Below, one piece after another: positions 46,601 through 58,872 of a DNA stretch of 64,000 bases. The stretch is from assembly GCA_950022295.1 (NCBI GenBank), contig OX465596.1, positions 127,080,501 to 127,144,500 of the forward strand, read 5' to 3'. Each line of letters begins with the position of its first letter. Position 1 is the first letter of the stretch. This DNA is from Bromus sterilis (lineage: Eukaryota > Streptophyta > Magnoliopsida > Poales > Poaceae). The notes beneath the pieces are model-generated. The model ran no database searches. It had not been told where the DNA came from and saw only the letters and a list, made by a program, of their open reading frames with translations. Both the position numbers and the translations under genes were made by a program.

Positions 46601-47784
46601 TTTTATGGGGTCCCCTTTTCTTACCTACCTATCTTCAAACATTTCTAGTGGTGGCCCAAGCTGATTTACCATTTGAAACCGTGTGTGTGCTGGTCAGCTG
46701 CCAGTAGTTTTTAAACCAACCCGGACCAGTTAGGAAATAGTTCCCTTGCTGGCCCATCATGACCGGCTGAGGACCCGGTTTCCCATGTGTGATTAACCGG
46801 CAATCCGAACCTGGAGTCATACGGTAGAGACCGATTTGAGAGCGCGGCCGGCTTTTGATTTGTTCGTTTCGGATCTCTCGGAACTAAATCATAAAATGGT
46901 TGCCTATGATGGGTAGCTACTGAGAGAAATGGGCGTGCGTGCGGAGCCTTGTAATGGGCAGTTGGTACACCCCTGCAGGGTTAAATCTTTTCGAGAAGCC
47001 GTGTCCACGATTATGGACGACTTGAGACGTACTCATGGTTCATAGACAACAACAAATGAGATAATCTTAATATAACTTGATCAAGGTGTGTGTGCCTTGA
47101 CTGTTTCTTCTTCGTCGGGATGCGAAGAGGAGGACAAGGATAGGAGAGGTGTTATGTTTGCGTAAGTAGTTGATAGCAAGACTTGTTGGAGGCGATTCCT
47201 CATCGAATGCTTGGCTTCTTATCTTACTCTCTAGATCGTTAGCCACTTCATAAATGCTAGTGCTGCAGCAACCTCACCACTTACCACATCCTTACCGTAA
47301 ACTACTAGTTGTCCTAGAATGACGAGTGATGAAGTCCTTGCTGGGTCAGTTGACCACTACAGTTGGATGCTGAGTACCTCTGTACTCATGATACTATCCC
47401 CAAACTCTTTTCAGGGTTCTTGATCGACAACAAGTATGGTGATCGACGTTTCACGTGGAGACTCGACGACGACTAGATAGGCGGATCCCGGCGGAGGGCC
47501 TGGACCCGTGTGGTTATGGGGATCGATGTTTTTCTCTTTGCCAGTAGGCATTTGATTGTAGTCTGTACTCAGACATATATCTTCCACTGATGTATTGTAT
47601 TTAAGGCAGTTGTATGCCGATTGTATGAGATGTTGTATCCTTGTAGTTGTAATGTTGTGATATCATGTTGGAAATCCGGGGCATATGGCAGTGTCATATG
47701 TCGCGGTGGGACCGATATGTGCTTCGTCCCGGATCTGGATGGAAACATCTAGATCTGGAACAGTATCGCATATCGGGCCTTACA
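43648..47784 (+). mobile_element. Solo long LTR S2, TSD atagg
   Basis: It begins TGTAACAGCCC and ends GGGCCTTACA (4,137 bp), with atagg at 43,643-43,647 and 47,785-47,789. A TATA box (TATATAAA) is at 44,093-44,100, followed by a GC-rich leader (44,140-44,760). It shares ACACCCCTGCAGGG/GCCGTGTCCACG (46,968-47,010) and GTACTCAGACATATATCTTCC (47,565) with the other long LTRs. After CTCTTTTCAG (47,413) a short exon-like piece ends in WRLDDD and a stop. It interrupts the gag-pro frame of E2. S3 at 55,527 is a second member of the same family. Confidence 0.92.
44093..44100 (+). promoter_or_regulatory. TATA box of long LTR S2
   Basis: GGGCTATATAAAGACCACC; the same site with the same surroundings is in S3 at 55,995-56,002. 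Confidence 0.7.
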
Positions 47785-49085
47785 ATAGGTCCAATGGGAC
47801 CAGGAGTGCATTGGGTGCTAATGGTTTCGGTATCCTCGACAATTTGGATAGTGCCTACTGTGTGGTGTGTAGGAAGGCTTTTAATTCTATCCTTTTCCTT
47901 TTTTTCTCTAGCCCATCTTTCTTTAAGTTTAGCCATCATCCTAATATTTTCATTAATTTGTAATTGGATAGCATTAATGGGCGTGGCCTTGCTCTCCTCA
48001 AGGGGAGAGGTTCTAATTTTTAACATCTCAACATCAAGGGCTAAGTTGTCTACCTTCAAACAAAGATTATCTAATTTAGCTAACTTTTCTTCTACATTTT
48101 TGTTGAAGGCATTTATGGTAGTGATAAAGTCTCTAAGCATGCTTTCTAATTTAGAAGTGGGGTTCTTGTTGCTAGGGTAAGTGTTGTTGTTCCCATAGTT
48201 GGATGGAAACGGTCTAGGATTACTAGCAAAGTTGCCCCTATAAGAATTATTATTAAATTTGTTTCTAGCAATGAAGTTCACATCTACTTGTTCCTGAGCA
48301 ACCAAAAAATTTAAAGGAACATCATGTGGTTCAATAGAGGGTTGCTTAAGTAGAGACATAATGAAGTCAACTTTTTCATTTAGGGAGGTAATTTCCTCGA
48401 CAGAATTTACCTTCCTACCTGGTGGAGCACGTTTGGTATGCCATTGGGAATAATTGGTCATCATCTCATCGAGAAGCTTTGTGGAAGCACCAAGTGTAGT
48501 TGACATAAAGGTTCCTCCCGCTGCCAAATCTAACAGGTTCAGCGAGGTAAAGTTCAAGCCTGCATAAAAAATTCTGGATAACCATCCAGGTAGTCAATAC
48601 ATGTGTGGGGCATTTCATAACAAGAGGTTTCATACGTTCCCAAGCTTGGGAAACGTGTTCATTATCCAATTGCCTAAAATTCATAATGTTACTCCTCAAT
48701 TGGATAATTTTAGCAGGTGGGTAATACTTCCCAATAAAAGCATCTTTGCACTTATCCCAAGAATCAATGATAGTCCTAGGAAAAGATTGAAACCGGATTT
48801 TAGCTCCGTCCCTCAAAGATAAAGGAAAAAAGCTTGAGCTTAATAACATCACCTTCTACTTCTTTATACTTTTGCATATCACATAATTCAACAAAAATTG
48901 TTCAAGTGTAAAGAAGCATCATCTCCAGCACCGAAGAATTGATCTCTCATAACAAGGTTTAGCAAATCAGGTTAAATTTCATAAGAGGTAGCTGAAGTGG
49001 CGGGTGTGGCAATAGGAGTGCAGATAAAGTCTTTTTTGTTGTGACTGGTGAAGTCACACAACTTGGTGTTTTCAGTGGAACCCAT
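47785..49085 (-). pseudogene. E2 gag, broken
   Basis: The start ATG is at 49,085 (MGSTENTKLCDFTSHNKKDF). The retrotransposon Gag domain follows (48,852-48,600: IDSWDKCKDAFIGKYYPPAK, MNFRQLDNEHVSQAWERMK), then LLDEMMTNYSQWHTKRAPPG, an Asn-rich stretch (48,290-48,170) and a coiled-coil-like segment (about 48,165-47,890), ending TQCTPGPIGPI at S2. Defects include TAA in place of a Lys codon near 48,975, and at least two frame changes (near 48,890 and 48,560). Gag would form the cytoplasmic particle that packages the RNA. Confidence 0.88.
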
Positions 49086-49220
49086 AGTAGCAGCAAGTGT
49101 GGTAGTTTTTTTTGTAATGTTTGATATAAGACACAAAGATAAAAACTTAAAAGTAAACTAACAATACTAAAAAGTAAAGGTAAAAGGTAATGGGCAAGGC
49201 CCCTATATTATCACTCGGAG

Positions 49221-49238
49221 TCCCCGGCAACGGCGCCA
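49221..49238 (-). other. E2 primer-binding site
   Basis: Minus strand TGGCGCCGTTGCCGGGGA, ten bases past the LTR end; this primer site is typical of the Athila group as I recall it. Confidence 0.8.
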
Positions 49239-49248
49239 GAAATTTACT

Positions 49249-50921
49249 TGATGGCGTGGAAGTGATAATGGCTTCTCGCCCTTCGTTGGTTACCCCAACT
49301 GGAAGGTGAGAAGTAGGATAGCAGTAAATTTCCCCTTTGTAGAGGATAGGGCTTGTCTCCCGTAGGACTCCGACAATGATAAGTAGGTGTTTCGGCAAGT
49401 GATGCGCCGTGTGAAAAGAATCACTTGCTTCTCCTGGACCTGCATACGACACAAATAACTTTACTCCCAACGAAGTTCAGAGAGGTTGTCAATCTCTCAT
49501 GTCTTGTTGTTTACGAAGGATAAAAAACAAGGGATAATGATAATGGTAGCAACTGAAAGTAAAATCTAGAAAATAAATGAGTGTGTAAACAATGATGAGA
49601 ATATGGACCGGGGTCCCGTGATGTTCACTAGTGATGTTTCTCTCCCAAAAGACGATAAAACTACTATGCGAGGTAAACAAATTACAGACGGGGCATTGAC
49701 AGGATTATAAACGCACCGCAATTCTAATTATTCTACAAAAGAAAGGAAGAGGCTCAAAAGCATGGGCAGTACGCCAATATAAGTAGACTGAAATCCATCT
49801 GCATCTACTACTAATCATCCACCTTGAGATATCTATCCAGAACATCTCGCTGGTATTAAGTTGCGAGCCCCACCCAAAGTGTAAACCCAAAGCAACAGGC
49901 AACTGCATTAAAAAGAACTTTGCGTAAAGTAAACAATCCTTGCAACCGCAGTTACAAGCACCGTTGTTTTCCCCCTTGTGGCCACCGCACACCCCCTAGA
50001 CTCATGTTTCTGTCACTCAACCGTGTCATCAGGGGGCATGTGCCCACAATCGAGCATAACGTTCCCTCTTGGACTTGCTACCTACCACTTGGCCAAAGCA
50101 ATAAACAGCGACGGGGAACATGCAAGAATTACTCAAGAACATAAATATAAAAGAGGAGAATCAAGTATATTACTCAAACACAATCTGGACATAATCTCAT
50201 AATCCATCAGATCCCATCAACTCTCAGCATAGCAAAAGTAGAAAGATTACATATGTGCCTCGATCATGTAGGGCAGCTCACGAGGTCTAAACCATGAACA
50301 GCAAAGAGGGGAGGAGAACATCACATAGCTACAGATCACGGACCCATGGTCCACAGGAAACTACTCACGGCACATCCGGGAAGCGTCAATGGTGGAGGAG
50401 AAGCTCCCGGAGGTCGATCCTCCATCCGGCAGGGTTCCGGGAAGAGGTCCTGACGGTGCTCCCTATCTTGGAACCACGGCGGCGGCGGAACAAAGGCGAG
50501 ATCGCAAAAAAGGGTTCTATCTTCGGAGGTTTCCCGTGACGGAGATTAAATAGGAGAAGGGGGTCATCCAGGGGGGGAACTAGGAGTCCAGGCGCCCCCC
50601 TAGCGTGGCCAGGCCCCTGGACGTGCCAGGTGGCCGCCTCGGCACCTGGTGGTGGCCCCCCGGCCCTCTTTCGGGGCTCTGGACGCTTCCGGTACGCTGA
50701 TTTTTTATCTGATTTTTCCCGGATTTTCGGAGCACTTTTTATATGGGGGAAAACTGAAATATAAAAACAGCAGAAAACAGAAACTGGCATTGGGGTGCAC
50801 TGAGTTAATAGGTTAGTCCAAATATGATAAAAAATGTATGAAAGTGTATCTAGATTATAGCAATATCACACAAAACATGCATGGAGTGAGCAGAAATTAT
50901 ATATACGATTGGGACGAATCA
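49249..50921 (-). repeat. E2 5' LTR
   Basis: It starts at 50,921 with TGATTCGTCCCAATCG and ends TTCCACGCCATCA at 49,249. A TATA-like CTATTTAATC is at 50,544-50,553 on the minus strand, followed by a GC-poor leader with the splice-like and dimer sequences common to the group. Confidence 0.9.
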
Positions 50922-51372
50922 ATTGCCCATCTGTAATTTGTTTACCTCGCATAGCAGTCTTATCGTCTTTTGGGAGAGAGACATCACTAGTGAACATCAC
51001 GGGACCCCGGTCCTTATTATCATCATTGTTTACAAGCTTATTTCCTTTTCAGTATTTACTTTCAGTCATTATCTTTATCATTATCCCTTGCATTTGATCC
51101 TTTGTAAACAACAAGACCGGAGAGATTGACAACCTCTCTGAACTTCGTTGGGATCAAAGTTATTTGTGTTGTGTGCAGGTCTAGGTCAAGGAAGAAACGT
51201 TTGTTATAAACGGTTCCATTGTTTTCTTGCCACCTACTTATCATTGCCGGAGTCCTACGGGAGACAAACCCTATCCTCTATATAGGGGAAATTTGCTGCT
51301 ATCCGACATCTCACCTTCCACTTGGGGTAACCAACGAAGGGCCAGAAACTATTATCATCATCTCGCACATCA
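50922..51372 (+). repeat. E1 5' LTR, second part
   Basis: It resumes with the duplicated attgc then CCATCTGTAATTTG and ends CTCGCACATCA. Together with 33,554-34,727 it gives an LTR of about 1.62 kb, the same as E2. Confidence 0.88.
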
Positions 51373-51535
51373 AGCAAATTTCTGGCATCGTTTCTAGGGA
51401 CTCCAAGTGATAATATAGGGAAGTTGCCCACTACATTTTACATTTACTTTTTAGTCTTGTTAGTTTACCTTTCAGTTTTTATCTTTGTGCCCTATATAAC
51501 AAATTACAAAAAAATCTGCCACACTTGCTGCTACT

Positions 51536-52760
51536 ATGGGTTCCTCTGAAAACACCAAGTTGTGTGACTTCACTAGTCACAACAAAAAAGTCTTTATCTG
51601 CACTCCTATTGCCACATCTGCCACTTAAGCTACCTCTTATGAAATTAAACCTGCTTTGCTAAACCTTGTTATGAGAGATCAATTCTCCGGTGCTGGAGAT
51701 GATGCTGCTCTACACTTGAACAATTTGGTTGAATTATGTGATATGCAAAAGTATAAAGATGTAGAAGGTGATGTTGTTAAGCTCAAGCTTTTTTCCTTTC
51801 TCTTTGAGGGACAGAGCTAAAATCTGGTTTCAATCTTTGCCTAGGAATAGCATAGATTCTTGGGATAAGTGCAAAGATGCTTTTATTGGGAAGTATTACC
51901 CACCTGCTAAAATTATCCAATTGAGGAGTAACATTATGAATTTTAGGCAATTGTATAATGAACACGTTGCCCAAGCTTGGGAACGTATAAAATCTCTTTT
52001 TATGAAATGCCCTTGACATGGTTTGACTACCTCGATGGTTATCCAGACTTTTTCTGTAGGCTTTAACTTTACCTCGCTGAACCTGTTAGATTCGGCCGCG
52101 GGAGTAACCTTTATGTCAACTACACTTTGTGCTGCCACAAAGCTTCTCGATGAGATGATGACCAACTATTCCCAATGGCACACCGAACGCGCTCCAACAG
52201 GTATAAAGGTAAACTCTGTCGAGGAGATTACCTCCCTAAATGAAAAAGTTGAGTTACTTATGTCTCTACTTACCAAGCAACCCTCTATTAATCCTCATGA
52301 AGTTCCTTTTAATTCTCTGGTTGCTCATGAACAAGTAGATGTGAACTTCATTGCTAGAAACAACTTCAACAACAATGCTTATAGGGGCAACTTTGCTAGT
52401 AATCCTAGACCGTTTCCATCCAACTATGGGAACAACAACACTTATCCTAGCAACAACTCCTATAATCCAACTTACAAAGAAAAAGACCTACCTATCTATG
52501 ATAAATTGGTAGAAATAGAGAAGGCTACTAAGAATTATATGCACACCCAGTTTGAACAAAACAAATCCTTCTCTATGCAATTAGGTGAGCAAACTGTGAT
52601 TCTTCAAAACATTAGTAAAAAACTTGAGAGCCTAAATAGTGAGATTTCTAATCTCCAAACTAGACTTACTGCCACTGAAACCCATGTTTCGAATATGTCC
52701 CACACCCAATCTACTTTGATAAATCAAATGGCAGCCAACCCAGAAGTTATTCCTATGTAA
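51536..52760 (+). pseudogene. E1 gag, broken
   Basis: Start ATG 51,536 (MGSSENTKLCDFTSHNKKVF). The Gag domain is at 51,795-52,016 (IDSWDKCKDAFIGKYYPPAK), then TNYSQWHTERAPTG, an Asn-rich stretch and a coiled-coil-like segment (52,458-52,757) that is unrelated to the one at the same place in E2. Defects: TAA for a Ser codon near 51,627, a frameshift near 51,790, TGA at about 52,015-52,017 and TAA at 52,758-52,760 (CAA in the likely ancestor). Past that stop the frame continues into the protease. Confidence 0.88.
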
Positions 52761-53569
52761 GATGATAGAATTAAGAGCCTTCTTACACACCACACAGTTG
52801 CCACTATCCAAATTGTTGAGGATACCGAAACTATTAGCACCCAATGCACTCCTGGTCCCATTGGTCCTATTAATGGTGATCCTAATACCTCAACCGTAGA
52901 AGAAGAAACTTATATGAACATAGAGGGTTTCAAACAAGTGAGCCTAGATGAAACTACTAGCACCTTTGATAGTAGTGATATTGATTTTTATAGTTGCACC
53001 CTCTCACAAGTTATTAGCTTGCTACACAAAATGTCTAGAGACCCCCACACTAGCACACTCAATCTTTCCTTCACGGAGCATATCATAAATGCTCTCATAC
53101 CTAGGAAGCTAGATGATTGTTGGGACCCTTTGATTAAAATTAAATTAAATAACTTCTCTTCCTATGCTTTATGTGACGTTGGAGCTAGTACCTCCGTCAT
53201 GCTCAAAAGAATGTATGATATGTTTGAACTGAAACCTTTTTATTCTTGTTCTATTGGTGTTCGTCTCGTTGATTCTTCCGTAAAGAAACCTTTGGGGAAG
53301 ATCGACGATGTTGTTATCATTTTCAATGAAAACTATGTTCCTGTTGATTTTATTATTATGGATATAGAGTGTGAACCTTTATGTCCAATTATTTTGGGAC
53401 GTCCTTTTCTTCGCACTATTGGTGCCATCATTGACATGAAAGAGGGGAATATAAAATTTCAATTCCCTCTTAAAAAGGGGATGGAACACTTCCCTAGAAA
53501 AAAATCAAGTTACCTTTTGAGTCCGTCACACGGGCTAGCTATTCTCTTTCTCTAGATAAAACTTGATTC
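52761..53569 (+). pseudogene. E1 retropepsin-like protease domain
   Basis: In frame after the gag stop: RIKSLLTHHTV, MNIEGFKQVSLDET, then ALCDVGASTSVMLKRMYDMF with the catalytic Asp kept, VDFIIMDIE, CPIILGRPFLRT and FPLKKGMEHFPRKK. An extra base in the A run near 53,500 shifts the last about 20 codons compared with E2. No reverse transcriptase follows. Confidence 0.85.
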
Positions 53570-55526
53570 TTCTTTTGTCTTATGCCTAGCTTAAAGGCGT
53601 AAAAGAAAGCGCTTGTTGGGAGGCAACCCAATATGTTTTTACTTCTGTTTTTAGTGGTCTTGATGATTGTTACTACTATAACATCATTGTATCTTTATTT
53701 TCAAGCTTTGTGCCAAGTTATAGCCTCATATGAAAAGGGAAGCGAAAGTTATGACATGTTGTCCAGAAAATAGATTCTGTCTTCATGACGGGGAAAATCG
53801 GATAAAATCACCAGTTCATCTTTTTGAGCTGAATTTATTACACAGCGTGCTCTATAAATTCGCGGAACTTTCATATTTTCTGAGTTTTTTTATTTGAGTT
53901 GCATAAGTACCCCTAAAAAATTCTTTACTATCTGCTGTTCTGTTTTTCACAGATTCTGCCACATTTTGTCTCTCCTTACTTTTGCAAACCTTAGGCTTGC
54001 CTTTTCTTTGCAAAAAACCTTTTGGCAATCTTGAGAAACAGTAGCTCTTCAAGAATATATTTATATCCAGTGGGGAGAAATTATTTTATTAAGGGTACTA
54101 ACCTCTCTAATCATCTTATGATGAGTTATGTATGAAGGGAGTTTTCAAGTGTGCGATGGAAGATGATGAAAGAAGATTCGGGAGTGTCAAGAGCTCAATC
54201 TTGGGGATGCCCCCATGCATCCCCAACAAATATTCATGGATACTCAAGCGTCTAATCTTGGGGATGCCCGCGTGCAACCCCTTCTCCATCAACAATCATC
54301 AGTTCGTCCTTCGCCCCACTATATTTTTATCACTTCATGCATTATGTGGTATGCTTGGAGCGTCTCGCTCTTAGGTTTTATTTTTAGTTTTCTGTAGCTT
54401 TGCTTGCTGTTCATAACAAGTTGGACCTCGTCTTACTTTGTGTGGGAGAGAAACATGCTCCACTTTTAAAATCTAGAACACATCACAGGATTCTTCATGC
54501 CTATCTTTTTGCTGTTGTGTGTTCTTTATCTTTTCGTAGTTACTGCCATGTTTATTTTTAGTCTTAGTTTGTCTTTAGAAAGAGCCTTGGATTTTGTTTA
54601 GCTTGTTTCTGGAACTCTCTTTAGTTTTCATGTTTATCTTGTTAAGATATTTGGTTGTTGCACTGAGTTGTGTCTTGTCTTGAAAGTAGGTAATTGAGGT
54701 TGCTATTTAAATTTAGTAGTAACTTGCAATAGTTTTGAGGCATTGATATGAGTAATGTTTGAACTTTTGGTGTCAAGAGCTCTAGCCTATTACTGATAGG
54801 TGTTTTATTTTGGGAAATCTGTGTTTATCTTCGAAACCTACAAAACTAGTTGAGAACTCTAGCTACTAGATGGATCGCTAATCTTTGGAGGGATTGAATA
54901 TTAGAGTACACTCACGTACCATGAGTCGAGGATGCGCAAGGATAACCAAACCCCCATACACTCCTCATCGGGGTACTTGTCTCTTTGTGAACCTCCTTAT
55001 TAGATTGAGAGTTACCCATAATAAGTGCATGAGTTATTCAGACTAATGTAGGTATTGAAAGTTGACACTTCCACCTCCTCATATTTTCTAGCCTCTCCTG
55101 TGCCGTGCATTGTCTTTTTCTCACTGCGAGAGTTGGCTTCCACCTTCGTCGGTACATCCAAACCCTTGGCATGATACGCTCTGTCATCATAAACTTCCTT
55201 ATATCTTTCCTCAAAACATCCACCTTACCTACCTATCAAGGCATCTCCATAGCCTTTCCGAGATATATTGCCATGCAACATCCACCTATTCATGACTTGA
55301 TCTTCATGTCATATATGTTCCTGCTACACTGGCAGCAGCATACATTGCATACATCATGATAGCTACATATTCTTTATGATTTGAGTACCTTGTAAAGTGT
55401 GAAAGATCTTCTATACCCTCTTCTAAATTGGAGTGTTGCCCTGAAGTGAGGAAAATATCCCAAAGTGGAGAAAATAAAAGATTTCAAAGAGGACAAATGA
55501 GAGTTAAATAGAAAGAGCCATTGAGG
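53570..55526 (+). other. E1 non-coding 3' interior
   Basis: It is the mirror of E2 41,066-42,917 and 36,369-37,113. CTTGGGGATGC phrases occur at about 54,200 and 54,255. No conserved frame. Confidence 0.7.
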
Positions 55527-58500
55527 TGTAACAGCCCAGATTTCACAAAAATTAAATTTTTGTTTTCGGTGTGAATTGTTTGATTGTCTGATTTGTTTGC
55601 GGTGTTTGCATCCCCGATTTATCGGTCGGTGATTATTTTTCCCCTCTCTTATCTCGTACCGGACGGAGACCGAGCCTTGCCACCCTGACACTCAACTTTT
55701 GCGACACCGGGTTTCACCCGATCACCGTCGCGAAACCCGCACGAGACTAGCCGCAGCCAGCGGAACAAAAAACCCCGTTTAATAAGAAAACAGGATATTT
55801 TTATAGCACGCCGGAAAGGGTTCTTGGAACGGTTCCAGCGCGAGGTGAACGCAGCCGGCTCGACGCGCTGATCGCGCAGTTTGAAGTTTTACCCGAATCG
55901 GAGGTCCTGCGGACCCCCGGCGGTCAGAAACATAAGAACCGCGCGCGAGAGAGAAAAACCGGGGATGTTTTTACAAACTGCCAGCCACCTCGGCTATATA
56001 AAGACCACCACACTTCCACCTCTTTCTAGGGTTTACCCTAAGCCAAAATTGCAGCCACTTCCTCACAAATTCCCAATTTTCGCAAATTTGCCTAATTTTC
56101 GCCCAAACCCTAGCCCCATTTGATCTGGACCGTCATATCCGGAGATCCGACGGCCCAGACGCGACCTAGCCCTGCACCTACCTCCCTTCTCTCTCTCCTA
56201 TCCCCGAGCCACCTCCACGCCTGCGGGGTCGCCGCTCCTCCCCGCGCGCCCTCCCTCTGTCCCTCTCTTCTCTTCTGTCTCCATCACGCCCTCTCTGTTC
56301 CTCCACAGGACGGCCGCCGCCGCCATTGACAGGCTCATGGAGCTCGAGCCGAGGCGCCATGGTCGGCGTGCCTTCAGACCGCCCCAAGACCGGCCGCCAC
56401 CGGAGTCCCCTAGCCGGATCCACCTCCTCCCGCGCCCTGCCGACCCCCTCGACCTCTGCTCCGCACCGCCGCGTCCTGGCCGGAGCCTGCCGCCGCCGCC
56501 GGCCGACGGGATCGGACGGGCCCGATCCGGCCGCCTCCACCTGCTGAAGCCACGTGGGCCGGCCCATCTGCCCTCCATAGCCCAGCCAGCGCCAGGCCCA
56601 GGCCGGCCTCTCCAGGCCAGTGGGCCTAGCCCACTAAGGGGTGAGAGCGAGGCCGCCCCTTTTTTATTATTTTATTGTCTCTGTTATTTTTTTCTTAGCA
56701 CCCTGTAATTTTTTTTCTAAATCTGGAGGATTATTGCTACAGATTCAGTTTCGCGGTTAGCTTTGCGAGTAAACCGTAGCTCGGATGACGTTGCGCCCAA
56801 AAGGAAAATTGTCTAGATTTATGTGTACTCCAGTTCATCTTTTATGAGCATTTCGATTTTAGGCCATCTTAATGTTGATAATCTGTGTTGAAGTGGGCAA
56901 CAGGCTGTTAATTCCTACTTATTTCTGCTAGTGTGCTGCTGCTGTTATTTTATTGCAAATTTGCATGATGATTGTGACACATCCATGAGGCCTATTGCAT
57001 TGATTCTTTTTGCATACTGTTAAGCATCATGTCTACTTCCATTATATGTATTGCATTGTCATGATATGCTTGCTGGTCATATAGTTATTGAGCTCCAAAG
57101 TTGCTATCTCACTGTTTTTGATAGCCACCTCTGTTTTTCTCTAAGTCAGTAACTTTCCGATGCCATGTTGCATACTTAATATCTTTTCATCTGTTACGCA
57201 TATGACCTTGATTCTTGTTTGTACCTGATCACCATCATTTCTAGTTCATGCCCCTGTATTTCTATGTCATGTTGCTGCACTTTTGCATATAGTAGTGGTC
57301 CTCTTTATACAGCATGAAAATAACAATTTCTGCCATGTTTTCCTCATTTTCACTAAGTCCTAGACCAGTAATGTTTTATTGCATATTGCATGGGCTATAA
57401 CTAGTTTTTCATGATGCCTATTTGCATTATTCCTTTTGCCATGCCTTCCCTGCCATGTCTACTTTAGTTGCATATCATTTGTGAGAATGTTTGCATTCAT
57501 TATCCTGTTTATGCATTGCTCTAAAGTGTGCTTCCTGATGTTGGCAGATTGTGTTCCAAACTTGTTTTGCTTGTATCTTTTTAACCGTAACTCCGTTTGG
57601 AGTGTTCTTTACATGTAACTTGATTAGTTTTTCATGTACTTTGTGTTTATGCTATTGTTTGCTGCTGTTAACCAAACTAAAATATGGTTTTGGGAAGAAC
57701 AGTACCAAATGCTTTAATCTTCGTGGGACACGTAGTGTATGACATGTTTACGTTGTGCCTCGCTTAAATTGACTAGCATAGATAGTTTACATTATGCTTC
57801 ACCCCTTGCCATGTTTGTGTGCTATGCCATGCTTGAGTGAGATGCCATGTTAACAACCTTTATTGATAACCTGTAGCTAAAAAACTTGAACCATCATAAA
57901 CGTGCGGTATCGTCGTGTGTGACGAGTACTCCACTTAATCTGTTTGTAACCGCTCTCGACGGTAGCTGCGATGTCTCGTGTTGCCTTCTTGTTGATTCTT
58001 GATCGTGTTTGCTTCGTAGTAATAGATGCTTGCTCGTTGATTGTTTCCAGTGTTTACCGTCTTGTGTGCTTCCGTTGGTACCTCTCGGAGACGATGCGAG
58101 CTTGCGATCAACTACACCTTCGGAACCCGACTTATCAACAGGAAAGGACTATACATTACTTATGATCCATTCTATTTCAACCAGCGGTTTGCATGCTAGT
58201 CTAGGTTAGGTTCGATGTTTGATCCTACCACATGTTTACAACCTCTTTCAAACCAATACAGCCATGTCCCCTCCCAGTATACCATGTACTTCTATGTTAC
58301 TATTGCTCGTTGCTCAGCCCCTGCTTAGTATGCATGCTTAGCATGCTACGATGTTACCCTGTTACTCCTTGGTTTGGGCTATCGCCTTGTTATATTTATT
58401 GTTGATGATATGATTATTATAATGTTGACTATATTCGACGAAGGATGGAAGGTCTAGGCTATCCCGCCCCGAAGTTTTGTTCCATTCGAGTCACCTAGGA

Positions 58501-58872
58501 TCCGAGCTCCGGGTATTGGTTTTAAGACTGAGCGTGCCTAACCGCGTGTGGGATTTTATGGGGTCCCCTTTTCTTATCTATCTAGCTTTAAACATTTCTA
58601 GTGGTGGCCCAAGCTGATTTACCATTTGAAAACATGCATATATGTCTATCGGGTCGCTCCTAGAAGATATCCTTTAAAATAACTTGGGCCAGCGGAGACA
58701 TGGTTCCTCTTGGTGGTCCACCCCAGGGAGCTAGGGGGCTGCCCACATTAGTTTGGGTAGCTAACCCGACCTCGTCCAGACGGTAGAGGCCAATTCGAGA
58801 GCGCGGTCGGCTTTTGAGTTGGATGTCGACTCACCGGGGGCCACCCAGATTTGTTCGTTGTTAGCTAGAGGG
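55527..58872 (+). mobile_element. Long LTR S3, same family as S2, right part outside the window
   Basis: It begins TGTAACAGCCC at 55,527 and matches S2 along its length; its 3' part is cut off at 58,872 by the Copia element. TATA box TATATAAA at 55,995-56,002, GC-rich leader 56,110-56,660. Whether it is solo or the 5' LTR of a full element cannot be decided here. The preceding TGAGG (55,522-55,526) is the expected TSD, since E2 has CATTGAGGCCACC at the matching site. Confidence 0.85.
55995..56002 (+). promoter_or_regulatory. TATA box of long LTR S3
   Basis: CGGCTATATAAAGACCACC, aligned with S2 44,093-44,100. Confidence 0.7.

Larger units (their letters stand above)
34728..50921 (-). mobile_element. 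E2: complete Athila-type gag-protease retrotransposon, TSD attgc
   Basis: Both LTRs are present: 3' LTR 34,728-36,342 (1,615 bp) and 5' LTR 49,249-50,921 (1,673 bp), TG...CA ends. The target duplication attgc stands at 34,723-34,727 and 50,922-50,926. The polypurine end AATTAAGCTTGGGGATGT lies next to the 3' LTR and the primer-binding site next to the 5' LTR. Without its two solo-LTR insertions it is about 8.1 kb with a 4.8 kb interior encoding Gag and a protease-like domain only. The two LTRs differ at many positions, including a deletion of about 40 bases near 34,790, so it is old. Confidence 0.92.
33554..58872 (+). mobile_element. E1: Athila-type gag-protease retrotransposon, plus strand, 3' end outside
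   Basis: The 5' LTR begins TGATACGTCCC at 33,554, is split by E2 after 34,727, and finishes at 51,372. A decayed primer-binding site follows (TGGCATCGTTTCTAGGGAC, 51,382-51,400). Then come gag (51,536-52,760) and a protease domain (to about 53,569), and a long non-coding 3' part that is interrupted at 55,527 by a long LTR. No reverse transcriptase or integrase is seen before that point, and E2, which is complete, lacks them too, so the family looks non-autonomous. The bases before 33,554 (TCTGT) should be its TSD. Confidence 0.85.
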
